DNA of 31,135 bases. Origin: Prevotella sp. UBA2746. GTDB taxonomy: Bacteria > Bacteroidota > Bacteroidia > Bacteroidales > Bacteroidaceae. Below the pieces are notes generated by a model. It made no database searches and was not told where the DNA came from. It saw nothing but the letters and a program-made list of their open reading frames with translations. The stretch spans positions 23,896 to 55,030 of the forward strand of contig DEJO01000035.1 of NCBI GenBank assembly GCA_002353555.1. Direction: 5' to 3'. Each line of letters begins with the position of its first letter. Within the stretch, counting starts at the first letter, position 1. The position numbers were made by a program, and so were the translations under genes. Below are positions 1-7,244 of this stretch, piece after piece.

Positions 1-20
1 GACAATTGACAATTGACAAT
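1..20. repeat. AATTGAC heptamer repeat (edge of window)
   Basis: Nearly three units of the AATTGAC heptamer lie at the same relative position as the array inside the intact glycosyltransferase (3421-3451). They belong to the duplicated segment. Confidence 0.7.
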
Positions 21-441
21 AGCGAGAAGACAAGGGTGGTGACAAACCCTAAGCAGCAGAAGATGACGCCGAGGGTGAAAACGGTGGGTAGCAGATGAAC
101 GAGCTTCAACGTTCCCGGATGTCGTTTCTCTAAGTTGATGCGGGCGATGCCGCTGTTGTAAACCTGCCTCCAGAACTTGCGGAAGTCCGTCTGCCGCTTG
201 TGCCACACCCATGCGTCGGGGAACAGTTGCGGCTTTGTCCAGGACCGCTATTCTCCTTATAGTAATAATGTAAAGAAAGGATGTCCGCGTACTTGTCGCA
301 GACATCCTTGCAAGTTTTTGTCGACCCGTCCTCGACAACAATCACCTCAAAGTCTTTGTAGGTCTGCGAGGTGAGGCTCTTCAACAGCTCGCCTACTTCG
401 TCGGGGCGGTTGAAAACGGGAACGATGATCGAGTATTTCAA
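1..441 (-). pseudogene. Truncated, frameshifted copy of the family 2 glycosyltransferase
   Basis: This is a second copy of the glycosyltransferase at 3210-4232, cut by the window edge. It opens like the intact gene (MKYSIIVPVFNRPDE, then VVEDGS) as far as GPGQSRN, after which the frame changes and the protein would stop at 103 residues. Comparison shows why: the bases equivalent to about 3663-4023 are missing, and the deletion lies between two copies of the 8-mer AGTTGCGG (3655-3662 and 4016-4023 in the intact gene). The loss of 361 bases is not a multiple of three. The acceptor half of the catalytic domain, including the DSD motif, is gone. The remaining bases match the intact gene closely near the start codon and less well around 80-120. 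The copy includes the upstream GC-rich repeat, so gene and flank were duplicated together. It is almost certainly non-functional. Confidence 0.85.
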
Positions 442-475
442 TGTTTTTTCGTAATTTAAAGACCCTCTTCGTTTG

Positions 476-543
476 CTCCCCTCTCATCGGGAGGGGTTCT
501 CGCTTTGCGAGCGTCCTTCGGCCGAGCGGGGGGTGGGCTTTTA
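476..543. repeat. GC-rich palindromic repeat, copy 1 (long form)
   Basis: A CCCCTCTC...GGGAGGGG palindrome is followed by two short hairpins (CTCGC-TTT-GCGAG, then the TCGGCCGA region) and a GGGGGGTGGGC tail. It ends 10 bases from the stop codon of the DUF59 gene (554) and lies just upstream of the truncated glycosyltransferase copy. Copy 2 at 4267-4329 is nearly identical and has the same context. Confidence 0.85.
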
Positions 544-553
544 GGTGGGCTTT

Positions 554-874
554 TCAATCCATTCCCAGTTCCACCCGTGCCTCTTCGGTCATCATGCTCT
601 GGTCCCAGGCAGGTTCAAAGACGAGGTTTACATTGGCGGAGGTGATACCAGCCACCCCCTCCACCTTCGTGCGTACATCTTCTAATATAAAGTCGGCAGC
701 AGGGCAGTTGGGTGCTGTGAAGGTCATGTCAAGTTCCACAGAGGCATCCTCCTGGACATCGATTTTGTAAATCATGCCGAGGTCATAGATATTCACAGGA
801 ATCTCCGGGTCGTATACCGTCTTCAGCACGTCAACGATGCGTTCTTCTATCTGTGTCTTCTCTTGTTGTGTCAT
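554..874 (-). CDS. DUF59 / MIP18-family Fe-S cluster assembly protein (SufT/PaaD-like)
   Basis: A single small DUF59 domain of 106 residues. The family helps mature iron-sulfur proteins; in Bacteroidetes such genes are usually annotated as SUF-system Fe-S assembly proteins. The signature DPEIPVNIYDLG lies at residues 22-33, and the conserved cysteine of TAPNCPAAD is residue 57, the proposed metal-handling position. An upstream in-frame ATG at 896-898 would add eight residues, but it lies inside the -7 box of the promoter at 896-903, so the start at 874 is preferred. The gene follows radC after a 119-base gap and has its own promoter, so it is probably monocistronic. Its stop lies ten bases from a GC-rich repeat. 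The family assignment is firm; the client proteins are unknown. Confidence 0.88.
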   Translation of the reverse strand: MTQQEKTQIEERIVDVLKTVYDPEIPVNIYDLGMIYKIDVQEDASVELDMTFTAPNCPAADFILEDVRTKVEGVAGITSANVNLVFEPAWDQSMMTEEARVELGMD

Positions 875-895
875 CTTTCTTTCCTGTTTTGTTTG

Positions 896-928
896 CAAAG
901 ATACACCTTATTTGTTAGAAATAAGCAA
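896..928 (-). promoter_or_regulatory. Promoter of the DUF59 gene
   Basis: On the minus strand TATCTTTG (903 to 896) matches the Bacteroidetes -7 consensus TAnnTTTG, with a TTG (928-926) about 22 bases upstream. It implies a very short leader before the ATG at 874 and rules against the upstream ATG at 898. Confidence 0.7.
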
Positions 929-993
929 AAAGAAATAAAAAGAATATCTTAACGAACCGTATGTTTGGAGGAAAAGAGGGGCCTGTCAGCGTG

Positions 994-1686
994 CTATAGC
1001 CGTCCCTTCTCGTGGTAGCTGTAGTAGTTGCCGTCGGTGACGATGACGTGGTCGAGGAGGTGGATGCGCATGATGTCGCAGGCTTTCTTGATGCGTTGCG
1101 TCAGTCTGTCGTCGTCGGCACTGGGGCGGATGTTGCCGGAAGGGTGGTTATGGCAGAAGGCGATGACGGTGGCATTGTGCAGTAGTGCCTCCTTGATGAT
1201 GATGCGCACGTCGACGGCTGTCTCGGTGATGCCTCCGTGGGATAGGCGTTCCGCCTTCAGTAGCTTGTAGTTCTGGTTCATGAGTAGGAGCCATGCCTCC
1301 TCGGTGTCGAGGTCCTGCATGCGCGGGTGCATGTAGTTGTAGATGAGCGTGGGCGAACTGAGCTGCTGCCGTTCCTCCGCTTTTTCGCGGGCACGTCGCT
1401 TTCCCAGTTCGCAGGCGGCAAGGATGGTGATGGCCTTTGCCTCGCCGATGCCGTTGTATGCGCACAGTTCCCTGATGCTCATCTTTCCTAACGAGTTCAG
1501 GTTGTTGTGACAGTCGTTGAGTACGCGCTTCATCAGTTCCACGGCAGTCTCCTTGGTCGAGCCAGAACCGATGAGTATCGCCAGCAGTTCGGCGTTGCTC
1601 AGCGCCTCAGCGCCCAGTGTCATGAGTTTTTCTCTCGGCCGGTCTTCCTCCGCCCATTGGTTGATGTTCAGTTTCTCAGTCTCCAT
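994..1686 (-). CDS. radC: RadC family JAB/MPN-domain protein
   Basis: A full-length RadC protein of 230 residues. The N-terminal half carries a helix-hairpin-helix-like DNA-binding segment (about residues 70-97, CAYNGIGEAKAITILAA). The C-terminal half is a JAB/MPN metalloprotease-fold domain with an intact JAMM motif: H179, H181, S189 and D192 in HNHPSGNIRPSADDD. The family was named for a supposed DNA-repair role that has not held up, and its biochemical function is still unclear. The ATG at 1686 overlaps the end of the serpin gene by 11 bases, so the two are probably translationally coupled in the order glycosyltransferase - serpin - radC. A 95-base gap with a fresh promoter separates it from the DUF59 gene. 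Confidence 0.93.
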   Translation of the reverse strand: METEKLNINQWAEEDRPREKLMTLGAEALSNAELLAILIGSGSTKETAVELMKRVLNDCHNNLNSLGKMSIRELCAYNGIGEAKAITILAACELGKRRAREKAEERQQLSSPTLIYNYMHPRMQDLDTEEAWLLLMNQNYKLLKAERLSHGGITETAVDVRIIIKEALLHNATVIAFCHNHPSGNIRPSADDDRLTQRIKKACDIMRIHLLDHVIVTDGNYYSYHEKGRL

Positions 1687-3154
1687 AGTATGTTCCGATG
1701 AATAGGATGGTGTCTGTATATGTTTCCCTGATCATGTAAGCGAAGGGTCGTTTGGCATGGAAGATGCGGTCTTCATAGTGGGTCCTGCCGTAGCCTACGA
1801 TGACGATTTCCGCTGTTGCGGCGGCAGCCCTTGTGCCTTTCTCGTTGACTTCGATGATAGCCTTCTGCTTCATGTCAGAGATATAGATGGGCAGTCCCGA
1901 CTTGTTGTCAGCCAGGTATCGGAAGTCAGCCTTTGCAGGAAGGAAGGCGGCTTGAATGCCTAACTGTTTCATGGTGGGCGTGAGTTGCAGTTCTGTCTCG
2001 GTCTTGAAGCGTGGCAGCTTCACGTCTACACGGTAAGAGCCGATGGTTCGTCTTGCTTCTTGCCATTTCTCTTCGGTGAGTTGGCTGAGCATCTGACCGA
2101 GGGTGCAGCCTTCGTCAGGTAAGAATATCGTCATCTTGTAGTTGACCTCTCCTTTGTAGTCTTTCGTCAGAATGGAGAAGTTGTCGCCCCTGCCGTAGCT
2201 GTAGATGCCTTTCTGGTGCATGACGGGCATGAGCCGAATTGTTCCGTCTTCACGGCTGAAAGGCTCTTCCTTGGTTTCTTTCTCGTCGAACTCCTTCTTC
2301 CACAGGCTTTCGAAGAAAACGGTGTTCAGTGCAACTAACGATGCTTCGTCGGGAATCTGTTCTATGATGGAGGGTATCATGCCGCTGGTCTGGCGTGCAC
2401 ACCAGTCGTTGACGGTCTTGACGTTCATGTCTTGGCTGATGAAAGCACTATAGTCGTCGGCAGCCACCTGGCGGAATGAGGCTTTCAGAGGGTACGCTGG
2501 GTTGACGAACAGAGCATTTGCCATGTTGAATCGTGAACCATACCGGCTGTCGGTGAGGAAAGGTGTGAGTTTGTGGTAGAGCGAGTTGGCGACTTCGGAA
2601 GTGCATTTCAGCAGGCGGCAGATTTCCCGTTGCGTCTTCCCTGATGCTCCGTTGCTGGTGAGGCTCAGCAGACAGGCTATACTCAGTGGCGACATGATGG
2701 TGCTCTTGTGCTGTCCTAATGTGGCGAGTAGGCGTAGAGACAGGCTGTTGATGCCTTTGATGGCTGCTCTGTCGTCGTCGGTCAGTTGAATGCTTCGCCG
2801 TTCCTGACGTGGCTTTAGTTTTTTCTCTTCCTTCATGTTGACGACCATTCCGTCCTTGGCTTGCACCGTTGTCGGCTGATAGCCAGGGTAGTTCACCCAA
2901 ATCTTGGCACCCTCTTGAGGCACTTCAATGGTGAACTTGCCGTCAATATCCGTGATGGAAGTCCCGTTGTTACGATTTTTCGGCGAAAGGGGAACGTCCA
3001 GGAAAAAAGCGTTGGTATCTTTTGCGCTCAGACTTACGCCTATCATCGGCTCATTTTCTTCGTCTACCACTATCCCGTGGATGGTGACCTGTGCTCTGGT
3101 AATAGTGGCGAGGAGCATCAAGAATGTAAAGATGGTCAGTAAGCGTTTTTCCAT
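1676..3154 (-). CDS. Secreted serpin with N-terminal CarboxypepD_reg-like domain
   Basis: A 492-residue exported protease-inhibitor homologue. A Sec signal peptide (MEKRLLTIFTFLMLLATITRA, cleavage before Q22) decides the start; an in-frame ATG 31 codons upstream gives only a non-conserved extension. Residues about 22-100 form a CarboxypepD_reg-like beta domain (GIVVDEENEPMIGV ... DIDGKFTIEV), better known at the N terminus of SusC-type receptors. The serpin domain follows from about residue 125, with recognisable segments such as NALFVNPAYPL, VNDWCARQTSGMIPSII and LNTVFFESLWKKEF. The reactive-loop hinge EKGTRAAAATA (438-448) has the small-residue pattern of inhibitory serpins. The loop then seems about five residues longer than in alpha-1-antitrypsin before the conserved F-HAKRPF, so P1 cannot be fixed (G, Y or R are candidates). 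It lies 55 bases after the glycosyltransferase and overlaps radC. Confidence 0.9.
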   Translation of the reverse strand: MEKRLLTIFTFLMLLATITRAQVTIHGIVVDEENEPMIGVSLSAKDTNAFFLDVPLSPKNRNNGTSITDIDGKFTIEVPQEGAKIWVNYPGYQPTTVQAKDGMVVNMKEEKKLKPRQERRSIQLTDDDRAAIKGINSLSLRLLATLGQHKSTIMSPLSIACLLSLTSNGASGKTQREICRLLKCTSEVANSLYHKLTPFLTDSRYGSRFNMANALFVNPAYPLKASFRQVAADDYSAFISQDMNVKTVNDWCARQTSGMIPSIIEQIPDEASLVALNTVFFESLWKKEFDEKETKEEPFSREDGTIRLMPVMHQKGIYSYGRGDNFSILTKDYKGEVNYKMTIFLPDEGCTLGQMLSQLTEEKWQEARRTIGSYRVDVKLPRFKTETELQLTPTMKQLGIQAAFLPAKADFRYLADNKSGLPIYISDMKQKAIIEVNEKGTRAAAATAEIVIVGYGRTHYEDRIFHAKRPFAYMIRETYTDTILFIGTYYGD

Positions 3155-3209
3155 GATGGTATAGTTTGTTTTTTCTCCATGCGAGGGTAGAAAAAGTCTG
3201 TTGACAGGC

Positions 3210-4232
3210 TTATTTGTAGAAATTCTTCTCGTAGGCTTGGAACTCATCCTTGCCCAAGACGCAACGCTTCCACCATGACTCGATGAAGCCGCAACCGTAG
3301 CCCATGAGCTGGACGAAGGCAGCCGGAACAGAGAGAAGTCCTACGCGGAAGCTTTTGTTCTGGCGCGTAGAGTCGATGCAGATGAGCAAGGCGTAGATCA
3401 GGAGAGGGGTGAGGGGGAGAATTGACAATTGACAATTGACAATTGACAATAGCGAGAAGACAAAGGTGGTGACAAACCCTAAGCAGCAGAAGATGACTCC
3501 GAGGGTGAAGACCGTCGGCAACAGGTGGACGAGCTTCAAGGTGCCTGGATGTCGTTTCTCCAGGTTGATGCGGGCGATGCCGCTGTTGTAAACCTGCCTC
3601 CAGAACTTGCGGAAGTCCGTCCGCCGCTTGTGCCATACCCATGCGTCGGGGAACAGTTGCGGGTTGTAGCCTGCTTCTACTATGCGGTAGGAGAAGTCGA
3701 TGTCTTCGCCGAAGCGCATCTTGGTGAAGCCCCCTAACTGCTGGTAGACGTCCCGGCGTATGCCCATGTTGAAGGAACGTGGATAGAACTTGTCGAGTTT
3801 CTTTTTTCCGCCTCTGATTCCGCCCGTGGTGAAGAAGGAGGTCATGGAGTAGGAGATGGCTTTCTGTACCGGTGTGAACGACGGGTGGGAGGCATCGGGA
3901 CCGCCGAAAGCAGCAATGGGGGATTCTTCATTGATCGCTTGCAGGTAACCTTCTGGCAGTACTACGTCGGAGTCGAGGATGATGAGCCACTCGCCCTTTG
4001 CGCGTTCAGCCCCATAGTTGCGGCTTTGTCCGGGACCGCTATTCTCCTTATAGTAATAATGCAAAGAAAGGATGTCCGCGTACTTGTCGCAGACATCCTT
4101 GCAAGTCTTTGTCGACCCGTCCTCAACAACAATCACCTCAAAGTCTTTGTAGGTCTGCGAGGTGAGACTCTTCAACAGCTCGTCTACTTCGTCGGGGCGG
4201 TTGAAAACGGGAACGATGATCGAGTATTTCAA
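3210..4232 (-). CDS. Family 2 glycosyltransferase, membrane-associated
   Basis: A 340-residue GT-A fold glycosyltransferase. Residues 1-115 hold the nucleotide-sugar domain: SIIVPVFNRPDE at the start, VVEDGS (35-40) and a DSD metal motif (87-89). A GED motif at 175-177 (FGEDIDFSYR) marks the acceptor/catalytic-base region. The C-terminal third is hydrophobic, with likely membrane helices at about 236-262, 271-288 and 297-318. It probably adds a sugar to a lipid-linked glycan at the inner face of the membrane; donor and acceptor cannot be read from sequence. Residues 262-271 (LSIVNCQLSI) are encoded by an AATTGAC heptamer array and sit in the loop between two helices. A broken paralogous copy lies at 1-441. 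It is first in a probable operon with the serpin and radC. Confidence 0.88.
   Translation of the reverse strand: MKYSIIVPVFNRPDEVDELLKSLTSQTYKDFEVIVVEDGSTKTCKDVCDKYADILSLHYYYKENSGPGQSRNYGAERAKGEWLIILDSDVVLPEGYLQAINEESPIAAFGGPDASHPSFTPVQKAISYSMTSFFTTGGIRGGKKKLDKFYPRSFNMGIRRDVYQQLGGFTKMRFGEDIDFSYRIVEAGYNPQLFPDAWVWHKRRTDFRKFWRQVYNSGIARINLEKRHPGTLKLVHLLPTVFTLGVIFCCLGFVTTFVFSLLSIVNCQLSILPLTPLLIYALLICIDSTRQNKSFRVGLLSVPAAFVQLMGYGCGFIESWWKRCVLGKDEFQAYEKNFYK
3421..3451. repeat. AATTGAC heptamer array inside the glycosyltransferase gene
   Basis: Four tandem AATTGAC units plus a partial fifth, in coding sequence. Because 7 is not a multiple of 3, any change in unit number other than by threes would shift the frame of the last helices. 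Confidence 0.85.
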
Positions 4233-4266
4233 TGTTTTTTCGTAATTTAAAGACCCTCTTCGTTTG

Positions 4267-4329
4267 CTCCCCTCTCATCGGGAGGGGTTCTCGCTATGCG
4301 AGCGTCCTTCGGCCGAGCGGGGGGTTTTT
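4267..4329. repeat. GC-rich palindromic repeat, copy 2 (long form)
   Basis: This copy has the same structure as copy 1 and fills the 97-base gap between the efp stop codon (4330, directly abutting) and the glycosyltransferase start. Its hairpins could act as a terminator or transcript-stabilising structure after efp. Confidence 0.85.
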
Positions 4330-4896
4330 TTACTCCTTTACGCGCTGCAGGTAGCTGCCGTCGCGGGTGTCTACCTGAACCAATTCGCCTTCGTTGATGA
4401 AGAGCGGAACGCGAATCTCAACACCGGTCTCCAGTGTGGCAGGCTTGGTAGCGTTGGTCGCAGTGTCGCCCTTGATGCCCGGCTCACTGTGGGTGATGCG
4501 CAGCACGGTCTTCACCGGCATCTCTGCATAAAGGATAGTGTTGGTGTCGGCATCGCTGACAACCTCTACTACGTCGCTCTCCTTCATGTAGTCAACGCCC
4601 GTGATGAGGTCTTTGGCGATAGGAATCTGGTCGAACGTCTCCTGGTTCATGAAGATGAAGTCCTCACCCTCCTGATAGAGATACTGGTAGGGGCGGCGCT
4701 CTACGCGAACGTCTTCAAGAGCCTCTCCGATGTTGAAACGCTTCTCCAGTACGCGACCGCTGACAACGTCCTTCAGGGTGGTGCGCATGATGGTGTTACC
4801 TTTTCCTGGCTTTACGTGCAGGAAGTCGATGCAGAAATAGAGCTTGCCGTCCATGCGGATGCAGGTTCCTTTCTTGATGTCTTGTGATTTAATCAT
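4330..4896 (-). CDS. efp: Elongation factor P
   Basis: A 188-residue elongation factor P, which relieves ribosomes stalled at polyproline stretches by reaching into the peptidyl-transferase centre from the E site. The N-terminal KOW-like domain contains HVKPGKGN, in which K32 matches the tip lysine that is modified in many bacteria (K34 in E. coli). The two C-terminal OB-fold domains follow, ending with the conserved region INEGELVQVDTRDGSYLQRV. The length is normal and the ATG at 4896 follows a promoter about 35 bases upstream. It diverges from rpmH, with a GC-rich repeat immediately after its stop. No modification enzyme gene (epmA or similar) is nearby. Confidence 0.97.
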   Translation of the reverse strand: MIKSQDIKKGTCIRMDGKLYFCIDFLHVKPGKGNTIMRTTLKDVVSGRVLEKRFNIGEALEDVRVERRPYQYLYQEGEDFIFMNQETFDQIPIAKDLITGVDYMKESDVVEVVSDADTNTILYAEMPVKTVLRITHSEPGIKGDTATNATKPATLETGVEIRVPLFINEGELVQVDTRDGSYLQRVKE

Positions 4897-4930
4897 AATC
4901 TATTTATCTTTAGCTTGTTATTTCGCGGTG

Positions 4931-4938
4931 CAAAGGTA
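4931..4938 (-). promoter_or_regulatory. Promoter -7 box of efp
   Basis: Minus-strand TACCTTTG matches TAnnTTTG and lies 35 bases before the efp ATG. The region to 5012 is very A+T-rich and holds the divergent rpmH promoter. Confidence 0.7.
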
Positions 4939-4989
4939 CGAATAAATAAATTAAAAATTAAAAATTAAAGATGAAAAATGGAGTAAAAC

Positions 4990-5020
4990 TTGCGTAATTC
5001 GAAATGTTTATGTAATTTTG
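4990..5020 (+). promoter_or_regulatory. Promoter of rpmH
   Basis: TTG (4990-4992), 20 bases, then TAATTTTG (5013-5020) give a near-ideal Bacteroidetes promoter about 68 bases before the rpmH ATG. Confidence 0.75.
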
Positions 5021-5087
5021 CAGCCCAAAATGATGGGATTGGTATGCCCTGAAGTGAAAACAATAACAATAAAATAAGGACAAAACA

Positions 5088-5243
5088 ATGAAAAGAACAT
5101 TTCAGCCCCACAACCGCCGTCGCGTGAACAAGCACGGCTTCCGTGAGAGAATGACAACGAAGAACGGCCGTCGCGTGCTGGCATCTCGCCGTGCAAAAGG
5201 CCGCAAGAAGTTAACTGTTTCAGACGAGCATCACGGAAAATAA
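5088..5243 (+). CDS. rpmH: 50S ribosomal protein L34
   Basis: A 51-residue, strongly basic protein starting MKRTFQPHNRRRVNKHGF and continuing RMTTKNGRRVLASRRAKGRKKL, the L34 signature that runs through nearly the whole chain. L34 binds 23S rRNA in the large subunit. The short acidic and histidine-containing tail SDEHHGK follows the conserved core. The gene has its own promoter and is followed by a strong terminator at 5271-5317, so it is transcribed alone. In many bacteria rpmH lies next to rnpA and the replication origin; here neither is visible. A long open frame on the opposite strand is only its shadow. Confidence 0.96.
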   Translation: MKRTFQPHNRRRVNKHGFRERMTTKNGRRVLASRRAKGRKKLTVSDEHHGK

Positions 5244-5270
5244 TCTGTCTCTGGCAGGTTAAAAGAGAAA

Positions 5271-5317
5271 AAACGGAAAGAAGTAGAGATTATTCTTTGC
5301 TTCTTTCCGTTTTTTTT
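5271..5317 (+). terminator. Rho-independent terminator after rpmH
   Basis: A 13-bp perfect stem (5271-5283 with 5300-5312, AAACGGAAAGAAG) with a 16-base loop and a T run to 5317. The last bases of the loop and the right arm also form the -33 and spacer of the next promoter. Confidence 0.88.
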
Positions 5318-5326
5318 CTACCTTTG
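5297..5326 (+). promoter_or_regulatory. Promoter of the PASTA-rluD-ddl-acyltransferase operon
   Basis: TTG (5297-5299), exactly 19 bases, then TACCTTTG (5319-5326). It overlaps the rpmH terminator and leaves a leader of roughly 65 bases before the ATG at 5400. Confidence 0.78.
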
Positions 5327-5399
5327 CAAAAAATTAAGAAGCATTGAAAAAGGGAGCAAAAAAGGCACCGTCCTTTCCATATCCTTAAACAAAAGAGAC

Positions 5400-6143
5400 A
5401 TGAAAAATTTCTTCACGAAGTTTGCAAGCGCATACGTATGGGGCAACGTGATGGCAGTGCTGATAGTGATTGCCTTGCTCTGCATCGGCGTAAAATACGG
5501 TCTTGACTACTATACGAGACATGGTGAGTCCATTGCCGTGCCCAACATCGTGCACATGCAGTTTAATGATGCCGAAGATAAGCTCGACTCCCTCGGACTT
5601 GAGATTGTCGTCACCGACACGGGCTACATCAAGTCGTTGCCACCCGACTGCATTCTCGACCAGTCACCGGTGCCAGGCAAGCGGGTGAAGGGCGGTCGTG
5701 TCATTTATGTCACCATCAACTCTGCCGGTTCACCGACGCTCGTCCTGCCTGATGTCATCGACAATGGGTCGTTCCGCGAAGCCAGTGCCCAGCTCATGGC
5801 GATGGGCTTCAAGTTGGGTGAACCCGAATATATACCTGGCGAGCCCGACTGGATCTACGGCATCAAGGTAAACGGCAAGCCGGTAAGGGCGGGTCAGCGT
5901 ATTCCTGTTGATGCCCGGCTGGTGATTGTCGTGGGCGACGGTACCCGCAGTATCTCCGACTCGGCACTATTCAATAATGACCAAGTACAGTTTGAGGAAG
6001 TGGAAGAGGAGGAACCAGAATACGAATATGAAGTCATAGAAGTGCAGGTAGACGAAGACGGTAACGAGATTACCCCCTCGGCACCATCCTCCTCGTCAAC
6101 ACCGGCACAACCAGCTCCGTCATCCACAACTCCGGCACAGTAA
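5400..6143 (+). CDS. Membrane-anchored PASTA-domain protein
   Basis: A 247-residue protein with one N-terminal membrane helix (about 17-37) and two PASTA domains outside the membrane (about 43-107, AVPNIVHMQFNDAEDKL..., and 112-182, VLPDVIDNGSFREA...). PASTA domains bind peptidoglycan fragments in kinases and penicillin-binding proteins, but there is no kinase or transpeptidase domain here. The tail (about 196-247) is very acidic (EEVEEEEPEYEYE) and then Ser/Pro/Thr-rich, and looks disordered. It is first in an operon, six bases before the pseudouridine synthase gene, with ddl further on. That supports a cell-wall role, but only by association. The ATG at 5400 is the first start after the promoter. 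Confidence 0.87.
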   Translation: MKNFFTKFASAYVWGNVMAVLIVIALLCIGVKYGLDYYTRHGESIAVPNIVHMQFNDAEDKLDSLGLEIVVTDTGYIKSLPPDCILDQSPVPGKRVKGGRVIYVTINSAGSPTLVLPDVIDNGSFREASAQLMAMGFKLGEPEYIPGEPDWIYGIKVNGKPVRAGQRIPVDARLVIVVGDGTRSISDSALFNNDQVQFEEVEEEEPEYEYEVIEVQVDEDGNEITPSAPSSSSTPAQPAPSSTTPAQ

Positions 6144-6149
6144 TTTCCG

Positions 6150-7226
6150 ATGATAGACGACAACGAGAAAGACATACAGCTGGAAGACGAACTGGAAGAC
6201 GACGAACAGCAACTGTTTGAACACTTCCGGATAGTTGCCGACAAGGGGCAGGAATCGGTGCGCATCGACAAGTTCCTCACCGAACACCTGCAGCATTCCA
6301 GCCGTAACCGCATACAAAAGGCGGCAGATGCCGGCTTCGTCCATGTGAACGACCGACCGGTGAAGAGCAACTATAAGGTGAGACCGGGTGACGTGGTGAC
6401 GCTGATGCTCGACACTCCGCGCCACGACACTACCATACAACCAGAGGAAATCCCGCTCAACATCGTCTATGAAGACGACCAGCTGATGGTCATCAACAAA
6501 CCGGCAGGACTGGTGGTACACCCTGGTGTGGGAAACTTCCACGGAACTCTGGTCAACGCCATCGCCTGGCACTTGCGTAACCTGCCCTCTTACGACCCTA
6601 ACGACCCGGAAGTTGGGCTGGTACACCGCATAGACAAGGACACGAGTGGGCTGCTTGTCGTCGCCAAGACACCCGAAGCGAAGTCTAACCTCGGCTTGCA
6701 GTTTTTCAATAAGACGACCCACCGCAGCTACAACGCGCTGGTGTGGGCTAACTTCGTTGAAGACGAAGGACGCATAGAAGGCAACATAGCACGCGACCCG
6801 AAAGACCGCCTGCGCATGACGGTAATGCCGCCCGAATCGGAGATAGGCAAGCCGGCGGTAACCCACTATCGGGTACTGGAGCGTTTTGGATATGTCACCC
6901 TCGTGGAGTGTATCTTAGAGACCGGCAGAACGCACCAGATCAGGGCACACATGCGCCACATCGGTCATCCGCTCTTCGCTGACGAACGCTACGGAGGCAT
7001 GGAGATTCTCCGTGGAGAGCGCAGCAGCAGCTATAAGGCTTTCATCCAGAACGGATTCAAGCTATGTCCCCGTCAGGCCTTGCACGCACGCACGCTCGGT
7101 TTCGTACACCCCAAGACGGGCAAGCAGATGGACTTCACGTCGGAGTTGCCTGCTGACATGCAGGCGCTCATTGCCAAGTGGCGCATCTACATCAGCGGCA
7201 GAAAAGAAACAGAAACCATATCATAA
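6150..7226 (+). CDS. rluD: RluA-family 23S rRNA pseudouridine synthase (RluD-like)
   Basis: A 358-residue enzyme that converts specific uridines of 23S rRNA to pseudouridine. An acidic N-terminal stretch (1-25) precedes an S4 RNA-binding domain (about 36-88). The catalytic domain follows, with INKPAGLVVHPG (115-126) and the core motif HRIDKDTSGLLVVAK, in which D162 is the catalytic aspartate. LETGRTHQIRAHMRHIGHPLFAD is the second family hallmark. The S4 domain and length fit the RluD/RluC group; which uridines are modified cannot be read here. It is second in the operon, with a six-base gap from the PASTA gene and 18 bases to ddl. Confidence 0.93.
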   Translation: MIDDNEKDIQLEDELEDDEQQLFEHFRIVADKGQESVRIDKFLTEHLQHSSRNRIQKAADAGFVHVNDRPVKSNYKVRPGDVVTLMLDTPRHDTTIQPEEIPLNIVYEDDQLMVINKPAGLVVHPGVGNFHGTLVNAIAWHLRNLPSYDPNDPEVGLVHRIDKDTSGLLVVAKTPEAKSNLGLQFFNKTTHRSYNALVWANFVEDEGRIEGNIARDPKDRLRMTVMPPESEIGKPAVTHYRVLERFGYVTLVECILETGRTHQIRAHMRHIGHPLFADERYGGMEILRGERSSSYKAFIQNGFKLCPRQALHARTLGFVHPKTGKQMDFTSELPADMQALIAKWRIYISGRKETETIS

Positions 7227-7244
7227 GATTAATAATACAAAAGC

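Noticed and set aside
3155..3247. 31-codon N-terminal extension of the serpin
   Set aside because: The internal Met begins a proper signal peptide; the extension would bury it and overlaps the glycosyltransferase end.
5008..5196. 62-codon minus-strand frame over rpmH
   Set aside because: It is antisense to the unmistakable L34 sequence and its promoter.
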